From: Rhynchopus sp. YZ270_cl-10
Lineage: Eukaryota; Euglenozoa; Diplonemea; Diplonemida; Diplonemidae
DNA: 64,000 bases
NCBI GenBank assembly: GCA_964035575.1
Contig: OZ037833.1
Location: 1,178,001 to 1,242,000, forward strand
Direction of reading: 5' to 3'
The position numbers were made by a program, and so were the translations under genes. Below the pieces are notes generated by a model. The model did no database searches, was not told the origin of the DNA, and saw only the letters and a program-made list of their open reading frames with translations. Numbering within the stretch: the first letter of the stretch is position 1; each line of letters opens with the position of its first letter. Shown here in pieces: positions 1 through 10,000 of this stretch.

Positions 1-3000
1 TCTAACGCGTGCGTTCTAACGCATCCGTTCTAACGCGTCCGTTCTAACGCATCCGTTCTAACGCGTCCGTTCTAACGCATCCGTTCTGACGCGTCCGTTC
101 TAACGTGTCCGTTCTAACGCGTCCGTTCTAACGCATCCGTTCTAACGCATCCGTTCTAACGCGTCCGTTCTAACGCGTCCGTTCTAACGCGTCCGTTCTA
201 ACGCGTCCGTTCTAACGCATCCGTTCTAACGCATCCGTTCTAACGCATCCGTTCTAACGCGTCCGTTCTAACGCGTCCGTTCTGACGCGTCCGTTCTAAC
301 GCGTCCGTTCTGACGAGTCCGTTCTAACGCGTCCGTTCTAACGCATCCGTTCTTACGCGTCCGTTCTAACGCGTCCGTTCTGACGCGTCCGTTCTAACGC
401 ATCCGTTCTTACGCGTCCGTTCTAACGCATCCGTTCTAACGCATCCGTTCTAACGCGTCCGTTCTGACGCGTCCGTTCTAACGCATCCGTTCTTACGCGT
501 CCGTTCTGACGAGTCCGTTCTAACGCGTCCGTTCTAACGCATCCGTTCTAACGCATCCGTTCTAACGCGTCCGTTCTGACGCGTCCGTTCTAACGCATCC
601 GTTCTTACGCGTCCGTTCTAACGCATCCGTTCTAACGCGTGCGTTCTAACGCATCCGTTCTAACGCGTCCGTTCTAACGCGTCCGTTCTAACGCGTGCGT
701 TCTAACGCATCCGTTCTAACGCGTCCGTTCTAACGCATCCGTTCTAACGCATCCGTTCTAACGCATCCGTTCTAACGCGTCCGTTCTAACGCGTCCGTTC
801 TAACGCGTGCGTTCTAACGCATCCGTTCTAACGCGTCCGTTCTAACGCATCCGTTCTTACGCATCCGTTCTAACGCGTCCGTTCTAACGCGTCCGTTCTA
901 ACGCATCCGTTCTTACGCATCCGTTCTAACGCATCCGTTCTAACGCGTCCGTTCTAACGCATCCGTTCTTACGCATCCGTTCTAACGCGTCCGTTCTAAC
1001 GCGTCCGTTCTAACGCGTCCGTTCTAACGCATCCGTTCTTACGCGTCCGTTCTAACGCATCCGTTCTGACGCGTCCGTTCTAACGCGTCCGTTCTTACGC
1101 ATCCGTTCTAACGCATCCGTTCTAACGCGTCCGTTCTAACGCATCCGTTCTTACTCATCCGTTCTAACGCATCCGTTCTAACGCGTCCGTTCTAACGCAT
1201 CCGTTCTTACTCATCCGTTCTAACGCATCCGTTCTTACGCATCCGTTCTAACGCATCCGTTCTAACGCGTCCGTTCTAACGCGTCCGTTCTAACGCATCC
1301 GTTCTTACTCATCCGTTCTAACGCATCCGTTCTAACGCGTCCGTTCTAACGCATCCGTTCTGATGCGTCCGTTCTATCGCGTTCGTTCTAACGCATCCGT
1401 TCTAACGCATCCGTTCTGATGCGTCCGTTCTAACGCGTCCGTTCTAACGCGTCCGTTCTTACGCGTCCGTTCTAACGCGTCCGTTCTAACGCATCCGTTC
1501 TTACTCGTCCGTTCTAACGCATCCGTTCTAACGCGTCCGTTCTTACGCATCCGTTCTAACGCATCCGTTCTAACGCGTCCGTTCTGACGCATCCGTTCTA
1601 ACGCATCCGTTCTTACGCATCCGTTCTAATGCATCCGTTCTAACGCATCCGTTCTTACGCATCTGTTCTAACGCGTCCGTTCTAACGCATCCGTTCTGAC
1701 GCATCCGTTCTAACGCATCCGTTCTTACTCGTCCGTTCTAACGCGTCCGTTCTTACGCATCCGTTCTAACGCATCCGTTCTAACGCATCTGTTCTAACGC
1801 GTCCGTTCTAACGCATCCGTTCTGACGCATCCGTTCTAACGCATCCGTTCTTACTCGTCCGTTCTAACGCATCCGTTCTTACTCGTCCGTTCTTACGCAT
1901 CTGTTCTAACGCGTCCGTTCTGACGCATCCGTTCTAACGCATCCGTTCTGACGCATCCGTTCTAACGCATCCGTTCTAACGCGTCCGTTCTAACGCATCC
2001 GTTCTTACTCGTCCGTTCTAACGCATCCGTTCTAACGCGTCCGTTCTGACGCATCCGTTCTAACGCGTCCGTTCTTACGCATCCGTTCTAACGCATCCGT
2101 TCTAACGCGTCCGTTCTTACGCATCCGTTCTAACGCATCCGTTCTTACTCGTCCGTTCTAACGCATCCGTTCTAACGCGTCCGTTCTGACGCATCCGTTC
2201 TAACGCGTCCGTTCTTACGCATCCGTTCTAACGCATCCGTTCTAACGCGTCCGTTCTGACGCATCCGTTCTAACGCGTCCGTTCTGACGCATCCGTTCTA
2301 ACGCGTCCGTTCTAACGCATCCGTTCTAACGCGTCCGTTCTGACGCATCCGTTCTAACGCATCCGTTCTAACGCGTCCGTTCTGACGCATCCGTTCTAAT
2401 GCATCCGTTCTGACGCGTCCGTTCTGACGCATCCGTTCTAACGCATCCGTTCTAACGCGTCCGTTCTGACGCATCCGTTCTTACGCATCCGTTCTTACAC
2501 ATCCGTTTCTAACGCATCCGTTCTAACGCGTCCGTTCTAACGCGTCCGTTCTGACGCATCCGTTCTTACGCGTCCGTTCTAACGCATCCGTTCTGACGCA
2601 TCCGTTCTTACTCGTCCGTTCTAACGCATCCGTTCTAACGCGTCCGTTCTAACGCATCCGTTCTGACGCATCCGTTCTTACTCGTCCGTTCTAACGCATC
2701 CGTTCTTACGCATCCGTTCTAACGAGTCTGTTCTAACGCATCCGTTCCAACGCATCCGTTCTAACGCGTCCGTTCTTACGCATCCGTTCTTACTCGTCCG
2801 TTCTAACGCATCCGTTCTTACGCATCCGTTTCTAACGCATCCGTTCTAACGCGTCCGTTCTTACGCATCAGTTCTAACGAGTCCGTTCTAACGCGTCCGT
2901 TCTGACGCGTCCGTTCTCACGCGTCCGTTCTAACGCGTCCGTTCTAACGCGTCCGTTCTGACGCGTCCGTTCTAACGCGTCCGTTCTGACGCGTCCGTTC

Positions 3001-3755
3001 TAACGCGTCCGTTCTTAGGCATCCGTTCTAACGCATCCGTTCTTACGCATCCGTTCTTACGCATCCGTTCTAACGCATCCGTTCTAACGCATCCGTTCTA
3101 ACGCATCCGTTCTAACGCGTCCGTTCTAACGCGTCCGTTCTGATGCATCCGTTCTAACGCATCCGTTCTACGCATCCGTTCTAACGCATCCGTTCTAAAG
3201 CATCCGTTCTAACGCGTCCGTTCTGATGCATCCGTTCTAACGCATCCGTTCTAACGCATCCGTTCTAACGCGTCCGTTCTAACGCATCCGTTCTAACGCA
3301 TCCGTTCTAACGCGTCCGTTCTAACGCGTCCGTTCTAACGCATCCGTTCTGACGCATCCGTTCTTACTCGTCCGTTCTAACGCATCCGTTCTTACGCATC
3401 CGTTCTTACGCATCCGTTTCTAACGCATCCGTTCTGACGCATCCGTTCTGACGCGTTCGTTCTAACGCGTCCGTTCTTACTCGTCCGTTCTAACGCATCC
3501 GTTCTTACGCATCCGTTCTAACGCATCCGTTCTACGCATCCGTTCTAACGCATCCGTTCTAACGCGTCCGTTCTAACGCATCCGTTCTGACGCGTCCGTT
3601 CTAACGAGTCCGTTCTAACGCGTCCGTTCTGACGCATCCGTTCTAACGCGTCCGTTCTTACGCATCCGTTCTAACGCATCCGTTCTTACTCGTCCGTTCT
3701 AACGCATCCGTTCTAACGCGTCCGTTCTAACGCGTCCGTTCTGACGCGTCAGTAA
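1..3755. repeat. 14-bp minisatellite array, about 268 units
   Basis: The stretch is an uninterrupted head-to-tail array of a 14-bp unit, TCTAACGCGTCCGT. Units vary mainly at two places: GCGT or GCAT in the middle, and TAAC, TGAC or TTAC near the start. Rare 13- and 15-bp units (for example near 2505, 2830, 3170 and 3530) shift the phase. The array enters from the left edge, so its full length is unknown. Because three units make 42 bp, long open frames arise by chance and are not genes. About half the units contain ACGCGT. A shorter block of the same satellite lies at 20521-20672. Confidence 0.97.
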
Positions 3756-3852
3756 TAGGAGAAATCGAGAGATGGGCGCAGGAATTAAAACCCGGTAGAA
3801 ATGTACTGCGCCAATATATTTTCTGAAACCCTTATTTTTTACTATCCGTTAC

Positions 3853-3968
3853 CCTACCCTGGCACCGCCCTGGCACCACCCTGGCACCGCCCTGGCACCA
3901 CCCTGGCACCACCCTGGCACCACCCTGGCACCACCCTGGCACCACCCTGGCACCGCCCTGGCACCGGC
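3853..3968. repeat. 11-bp minisatellite (CCCTGGCACCR)
   Basis: About ten tandem copies of an 11-bp unit, CCCTGGCACCA or CCCTGGCACCG, run without interruption and end in a short GC-rich tail. It follows the 14-bp array by about 100 bp but shares no sequence with it. Confidence 0.95.
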
Positions 3969-4600
3969 CGGTGCTTTCTGCCCTACCTCCACACCTTAGG
4001 TCATCTTCCGCCAGGAACTCCTTGAAGCAAATGGTCCAGCCTGAAGTACCCGAATCCACTTGTCTTGGGTTTGCACAGAGATGACTTCCTGAATGCGTGA
4101 TGTGTCGTTAGTGATAATTGGATTTGGTAGCGTCTTATTATTGAGCAAGAAGAGAGTTGTTCCACCAAAGTCTGATGGAGCATTGGAATTATTGCTACTG
4201 TTATAAAGGGACGGTGGACCTATTTTCCACCCTAAAATTTCAGATTTTCGCTTTCAGACCAAATTTTAAGTCGATTAAAAATTGTTATTATCCCGCTGCT
4301 ATCCCGCTGTTATCCCGCTGCTATCCCGGTCACTCTTTCCCCCCCTTTTTACCCTTAAACATGCACAATCCTGTAAACCAGAGATACGCTCCACGTGTGG
4401 AACGTATGGAAATCCATACGTGAATTATTTTTGAAAAGGTAGAATCCATACGTGTCCATACGGAGGTAATTTGGGTTTTGGATTGGGGCTGGGGTGGGGG
4501 TAGGTGAGGGGCGGGGGCTCCGACCCGCCTCTCACCTACCCCCCCACAGAATTCTACTCGTAGGGGACAATTTTCTTCAATTTAACCGGAATGGGGGAAT
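3969..4600. other. Spacer with small repeats, no gene seen
   Basis: No convincing coding frame. A 12-bp repeat (TATCCCGCTGCT type, about four copies) lies at 4288-4330. Two copies of a CCATACGT-containing sequence lie around 4408-4462. A GC-rich inverted repeat with arms of about 20 nt (GGGGGTAGGTGAGGGGCGGG and its near complement) lies at 4493-4548. Confidence 0.6.
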
Positions 4601-4604
4601 GCAG

Positions 4605-4660
4605 CATGGCGAAAGAAAAAGTAGCGCACCGTGCGCCTGCGGCGCTAGCTAACGTGTTGC
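4605..4660 (+). repeat. GTACCGTG/hairpin module, diverged copy
   Basis: This is the isolated left-hand copy of the repeat module seen many times after 57 kb: a GCGAAAGAAAAAGTAGCG lead, a CACCGTG core (GTACCGTG elsewhere) and the small hairpin CGCCTGCGGCG. The second half of the module is absent. Confidence 0.8.
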
Positions 4661-4688
4661 GGAACCTCTGGAAGCTCACAGGGAGGCC

Positions 4689-5198
4689 GTGATGGTGATT
4701 GAAGACGACGAGACTGAGGACGACGATGCGAGCTTTTGGCAGCAAAGCCACCAAAAGCCCTCCCTAAGGGAAAAAAGCGCCTGGACGCGATGTTCAACGC
4801 ACAAGGCAAAGGTGCGCAAAGGGGAGGTGAAGGAGGAGCTGCTGCAGGTGAAGGAAGAGGTCTTGGAGGTGGAGCAGCCAGACAGCCCTGTGGACTCTGA
4901 GGTGATGGAGATAGATGCCCCAGCAGCAGAAGTACAAGCAGCCCAACCTGCCCAACCAGCCCCACCATCATCCTCAGACCCTCTGCCCCAGCTGCAACGC
5001 CAGGAAGGAAGATGGCCTTGCTGCAGCCTGCGCTGGCAAAACCGGCATGAAAGCGAGCACGCAAACTGGCCGAACGCCAGAATCCCACCCCAAATTTTTA
5101 ATAAAATTTTTTTTACCATCCCAAAAGTTAAAAAGTTAAAATTTAACTCCAAAACAGGGGGACCTATTATCCTAGGGATAATAGGTCTACCCGGATAA
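4689..5198 (+). CDS. Doubtful coding exon, acidic and proline-rich
   Basis: An open frame of 169 codons whose first 115 or so residues look protein-like: an acidic start, a Lys/Glu-rich middle (VKEELLQVKEEVLEVEQP) and an Ala/Pro/Gln stretch. No domain is recognised. The last 40 codons run into AT-rich spacer, so the real end or a splice site probably lies near 5090. The opposite strand is also open over this stretch. It may be a fragment of a host gene caught between repeats, or chance. Confidence 0.25.
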   Translation: MMVIEDDETEDDDASFWQQSHQKPSLREKSAWTRCSTHKAKVRKGEVKEELLQVKEEVLEVEQPDSPVDSEVMEIDAPAAEVQAAQPAQPAPPSSSDPLPQLQRQEGRWPCCSLRWQNRHESEHANWPNARIPPQIFNKIFFTIPKVKKLKFNSKTGGPIILGIIGLPG

Positions 5199-5207
5199 TA
5201 GGTCCAC
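5157..5207. repeat. Palindromic GACCTATTATCC repeats at Polinton left flank
   Basis: GACCTATTATCC and its complement GGATAATAGGTC form a near-perfect palindrome centred on CTAG at 5161-5187. A third half-copy lies at 5193-5206, followed by a C run. It directly precedes the first stop codon of the Polinton-type element, so it marks or lies next to that element's left edge. No matching sequence was found at the right side near 18116. Confidence 0.7.
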
Positions 5208-5214
5208 CCCCCCT

Positions 5215-6582
5215 TTACACATAGATCTCTTGGTCGTCTAAGTTTGAGTTAAAGTCAAATGATGTTGGATGATTTATTATTGTACGTGGGTTGAGGTCTA
5301 TCCCATCTATGTCGATTCTCTTCCAACCACTCCATGCACTACCTTTGCGTAGTCGTGAGTACCGTCTTTCACTGAATACCGCAATGAGTTCCTGAATAAC
5401 ATAAGTATCGAAAAGCTTAACGTCCAGTATGATCTCATAGCTACCAATATCTTCAGTAGGACCATTTTGTAAGTTACCTAGTTTGTACATCAGGTATACC
5501 CCACTTGCTGTCTTTGTGTCAAGATCAATTACGGTGTTGGTGGGTAACCCTCTGTCATCCTGGTATGGTTGATATATTTTGTTTTCGATGAGTAACCTTG
5601 ATGCATTGTCTTTGTTGTCCATAGTAGATTCCAAGGTTGTTGTTAGGGCATTGTCTTTACTGTCCATAGTATTCTCAAGTGTCGTTCGTAGTGTGCTATC
5701 TTTGTTGTCCATCGTATTCTCAAGTGTCGTTCGTAGTGTATTGTCTTTACTGTCCATAGTAGATTCCAGTGTTGTCGTTAATGCATTATCTTTGCTATCC
5801 ATCGTAGATTCCAAAGTTGTTCGTAGGGCATTGTCTTTACTGTCCATCGTATTCTCAAGTGTTGTTCTTAGGCCAGTGTCTTTGGTATCCATAGTAGATT
5901 CTAGTGTTGTCGTTAATGCATTGTCCTTCGTGTCCATAATGCTCTCAAGTGTTTCCTGACTCAAGTCTTCACTTGATGTCCATGCTGTCCATGGTACTCC
6001 CACACCTTTACGGATTCGAACATACTTCTTAAGGGAGAACACAGCAAGAAGCTTTTGGGTGACATAGTTTTCGAATACCTTTGTCGTGACAATGAGTTCA
6101 TAGCTGTTCAAGTTTGTGGGTGCGTTTTGTAAGTTCGCCCAGTTGTACAAGTAGTGAACACCTTGGGTTGTGTATGGTGCCACATTCAAGTCGTCATTTG
6201 TATCATCATCTTTATGGTTGTAGTATGGTGTGGGTATCAACTCTCTTGTGATTGTGTCTTTGGTATCCATAAGAGTTTCGAGATCACTTCTTGCTGTATC
6301 AATTCTCCCTTGTACATCACTCATGTAGGCTTGAACTTTCCATTCAAGTTTTCCCCCAATATCTTTTGACACAAGCAACTGATCATCACCCGAAGCTTCA
6401 GGTACCCTATGCGTGACAATCTCATCAATATGCTTCGTAACAATCTCGCCATCCTCCTTTATAGCAATATGACCATCAGGAGCATTCTCTGGTAGGATTG
6501 ATGTTGATTTATCGGATTGAAGATAACCAAATACCATTATTTTACTATAATACACATCACAATGAATGATGTGTCGTGTCAC
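5215..6582 (-). CDS. Fibre-like protein with pyocin-knob-like domains (Polinton)
   Basis: 455 residues. Two similar segments (about 150-210 and 360-425) share the pattern GVxYLYNxxNLQN, SYELI, LLAVFS, YxRxRKG and WxxW, resembling the pyocin-knob domain of phage tail fibres. Between them run eight 15-residue repeats of the type LESTMDSKDNALTTT, predicted to form a coiled-coil or trimeric shaft; the DNA shows this as 45-bp tandem repeats at about 5585-5950. The likely role is a surface fibre that binds host glycans or receptors; this is inference from architecture. Its start codon abuts the stop of the upstream zinc-finger gene, suggesting joint transcription. Confidence 0.75.
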   Translation of the reverse strand: MTRHIIHCDVYYSKIMVFGYLQSDKSTSILPENAPDGHIAIKEDGEIVTKHIDEIVTHRVPEASGDDQLLVSKDIGGKLEWKVQAYMSDVQGRIDTARSDLETLMDTKDTITRELIPTPYYNHKDDDTNDDLNVAPYTTQGVHYLYNWANLQNAPTNLNSYELIVTTKVFENYVTQKLLAVFSLKKYVRIRKGVGVPWTAWTSSEDLSQETLESIMDTKDNALTTTLESTMDTKDTGLRTTLENTMDSKDNALRTTLESTMDSKDNALTTTLESTMDSKDNTLRTTLENTMDNKDSTLRTTLENTMDSKDNALTTTLESTMDNKDNASRLLIENKIYQPYQDDRGLPTNTVIDLDTKTASGVYLMYKLGNLQNGPTEDIGSYEIILDVKLFDTYVIQELIAVFSERRYSRLRKGSAWSGWKRIDIDGIDLNPRTIINHPTSFDFNSNLDDQEIYV

Positions 6583-7035
6583 TTAGGGCATACGTTGAAT
6601 AGTGATTGTCACTGAGATCTTCAATTCAGGTATCTTCTTGCTATCTCTTTCTATCTGTTCCTCAAGTATCTCATCCTCATCCTCATCCTCCTCCTCCACC
6701 TCCTCCTCCTCCTCAACCTCCTCAACCTCCTCAACCTCCTCAACCTCCTCAACCTCCTCAACCTCCTCAACCTCCTCAACCTTCAGATCTGCTAAGTCAT
6801 CATTACATGGTGAAGAAGCTTCAGTAATCTTCTCTAAGTTCTTGATATGTTTCTTCGATAAACAGTGTTGATTATACCCAAGCTTCTTCACACTCTTTTC
6901 ACACGCAGCACAGAAAGCCATCTCATGTTTCTGTCTCTGGTAAGACGCCTTTGCTGACGCAATCATCTTCTCCTTGTTGTTGAGGTAGTAATTCTTGTAG
7001 TACTGTGAATTATGTGGTGCCATTTTTATAGACAT
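6583..7035 (-). CDS. Small zinc-finger protein with acidic tail (Polinton)
   Basis: 150 residues. A basic N-terminal half contains one zinc finger, CAAC followed by H and KKH with C-x2-C-x11-H-x5-H spacing, like matrin/U1-type fingers that bind nucleic acid. The C-terminal half is a long Glu/Val/Asp stretch (VEEVEEVEE repeats, 9-bp repeats in the DNA at 6710-6785). Function unknown; DNA binding or regulation is a guess. It is divergently arranged with the polymerase gene, with only 44 bp between the start codons. Confidence 0.7.
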   Translation of the reverse strand: MSIKMAPHNSQYYKNYYLNNKEKMIASAKASYQRQKHEMAFCAACEKSVKKLGYNQHCLSKKHIKNLEKITEASSPCNDDLADLKVEEVEEVEEVEEVEEVEEVEEVEEEEEVEEEDEDEDEILEEQIERDSKKIPELKISVTITIQRMP

Positions 7036-7079
7036 TGTGTTTTTTATTTATATTCTTAAAAAAAAGAAAGTAAAAGAAA

Positions 7080-10000
7080 ATGATAACATCAGATAAGAAA
7101 CTCAAGGAGATAACTCAAGAGTACACCACCCCAATCAAAGCCTATGAGAAGCAGATCAACCTCCTCGGTAAGGCAGTGACGACTGGGGTATTGAGTGTTG
7201 GTACGATCCAAGCCATACAACAGGATGTCCTTCTAATTCAAGACAAGATCGTAAATCTCAAGTTGGAACAGAAGAAGGCTCTGGTACCATTTCATGAGGA
7301 GAAGAAGAAGGATAAGGTTGTCAAGAAGAAGATCACAGACAAGGAGCTTCTACCATTCGTACAAGAAGATATCAAGGATCTGAAGACAGCTGTTGCAAAG
7401 GCTAAGAAAGATCTCAAAGGTACCTTCTTCAAGCAGAACAAGTCAAGATTCGTCAGAGACTTCACAGAGGAACAACAAGGGCAGCTGAATGATATCGAGA
7501 AGCAACACAAGGAAGCCAAACGTAAGATTCTTGATGATGCAAAAGAGACACACAAGGAAGATATCATTCGGGGGAGGCTTGGAATAAAGAAGGAAGAACA
7601 GACAACTATCACTGAAGACCCCAACCATCTGGAGGAACTTATCGCAAAAACCACAGTAAAAGTCATCCATGGAGACAAAGGTACAGATGCCAAGATGATA
7701 ATAGAGCTCCCTGAACCGCTAGATGAGTACTTCTCTTCAACAATACGTGCACAATATGACACCATCACCGCATTCATTCAGGGAGACTTAGAAGGCAATC
7801 GCACCAAGAAGGTTAAGTTTATCTTGATGGCTATCTTCAGCAAACCAGACAATGAATCACCCAAACAAATCAGCAAGGAAGTATTCCTCAACAGTGTACT
7901 TGCAACAGACGTACTTGACTTAGATGCAGTTATGAAGCAAGGGAATGAGCTCTTCAACCGCGATGAAGGGGAGTCAGGTTTATTCTTTGTTGGCTTCAAG
8001 TATGTCACGATATTAACCTACAACACACAGATGAGCATCGGTGGTGAATATATTGATGTTGTGGAGAGGTTCAGTGCCAACTCCAATCTCAAGAAGAATA
8101 TTGTGAATGTAAAGAATGATGAGTACCCAGAAGTCAACAACGCATGCTTCCGTTTTGCTGTGATGGCACATGAGCATAACTTCCCGAAAGACGCATCACG
8201 AGTGAGCAAGTACTACAAGAAGAAGACTGGATGGATCGACTCAGATTATGATTTTTCTATGTTTACTGACTACACGCTTCCTACAACGGATCAGCAGGTC
8301 AAACACTTCCTGAAGGAAAACAAGAACACATCAATTAGCATATATGGTATTGAAGCTGCAGGCAAGTTCCATGTGTTGAGGCACGAGAAGTCCCCAAAGG
8401 AAGACCACATCAACCTCCTCTTCCATGACAACCACTACATGCTGATCAAGAACCTGAGCAAGATGATGGGTGATAATAACAAATATGTGTGTCCCAAGTG
8501 TTTGTCAGTCAAGAAGGATACCAAGAAGGAGATTGATGCCCACCTTGAGTCATGCAACGAGAAACCAACACAGAGAACACAGATGGCAAGGTCTGCTATT
8601 ATTGAGTTCTCCGAGAACAAGATGAAGAACAAAGAGATGAAGCCATTCATTATTACAGCAGATTTCGAGAGCTTCCTTGACACAAGAGACCAGGATACAT
8701 CATACAGCAAGACAAAGATAAAGACGCAGACAGGCAAAGATGAGACAACCATTCTCCAAACCCATCGTGCAGCCTCTTTCTCCCTAAAGCTTGTACCCGA
8801 CACTTCACTCAACTTTGCAGGTAAAACACTTTACACATACACACCTTCAGATCAAGATGATGCAGTTGAGTACGAGACTGACTTACTTGGTCAATTCAAC
8901 AATGCCTGCCAGGAGATAGCCGAGGACGTTGCAGCATTCATGACCACAAGCCAGAAGGAGTATGGTAGCATTGATAGTGCATGCATCGCATTTACAGCTG
9001 AAGATAAGGACAGACATGAAGAAGCCAAGAAGTGTGCATTCTGCAACAAGACCTTTAACTTCCAAAACATCAAAGTCAGAGACCATTGCCATTTGACTGG
9101 GAAGTACAGAAGGGCCTTGTGCTCTTGGTGCAACCTCAACAACAAGACAGAGTACAACATCCCCATCTACTTCCACAACGCCAGAGGATACGACAACAAC
9201 TATATCTTCAAGATGCTGAAGCAGTATGACTCAAATGGCGTCAATGTTCTGAACACCAACAGCCAAACAACAATGCTGATCAAGATGGACAAGTACACGA
9301 AGGTCAAGGTAAATCATGGGAAGGAGATTAAGAATAGGAAGATTTCGTTCCAGGTGAAGGATAGTCTACAAGTCATGTCGTCTTCGTTGGACACGCTGTT
9401 GAAGAACTTACCCCATGATCAGAAGGTACATCAGCTAGACTACATCAAGACCGCACACAGGGATATTGACGTGAATGATAAAGGCATGCTTGACCTCTTG
9501 TTGGGTAAAGGAGTGTTTCCATATTCGTACTTCGACAGTCCCAAGAAGCTAAGTGGATCACTACCATCGAAAGACCTATGGTATGACTGTCTAAGGCAGG
9601 ATGACATCAAACAAGAAGACTACGATAAAGCCTGCAGAGTGTGGAACACTCTAAAGTGCAAGACCTTCAAAGACTACCACGACTTCTACCTCAACATGGA
9701 TGTGCTTGGTCTTGCAGACGTCCTACAGGCACAAAGGAAGAACCTCCACACAACACATAAGCTGGACATTTGCCACTACTGCAGTCTCCCGAGCTTCAGC
9801 TATGATGCATGGCTACTGAAGCAACAAGAAGATGATGTGAAGATGAAGACCCTGAAGGACCCAGAACTATACGAGTTGTTTGAGGATCAAAAGCGTGGAG
9901 GGTTTACATGCACTGTGAAGAGACACTGCAAGGCCAACAACAAGCACACAAGAAGCGCAGACAACCAAGGCAAAGAAGGAGACACACACCTGTTGTACAT

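Noticed and set aside
1374-1592. Open frame of 72 codons with 14-residue repeats on the minus strand
   Set aside because: It is only the 14-bp satellite read in triplets; no start context or non-repeat sequence supports a gene.
1-3755. CRISPR-like array
   Set aside because: Units are contiguous 14-mers without unique spacers, and the context is eukaryotic.
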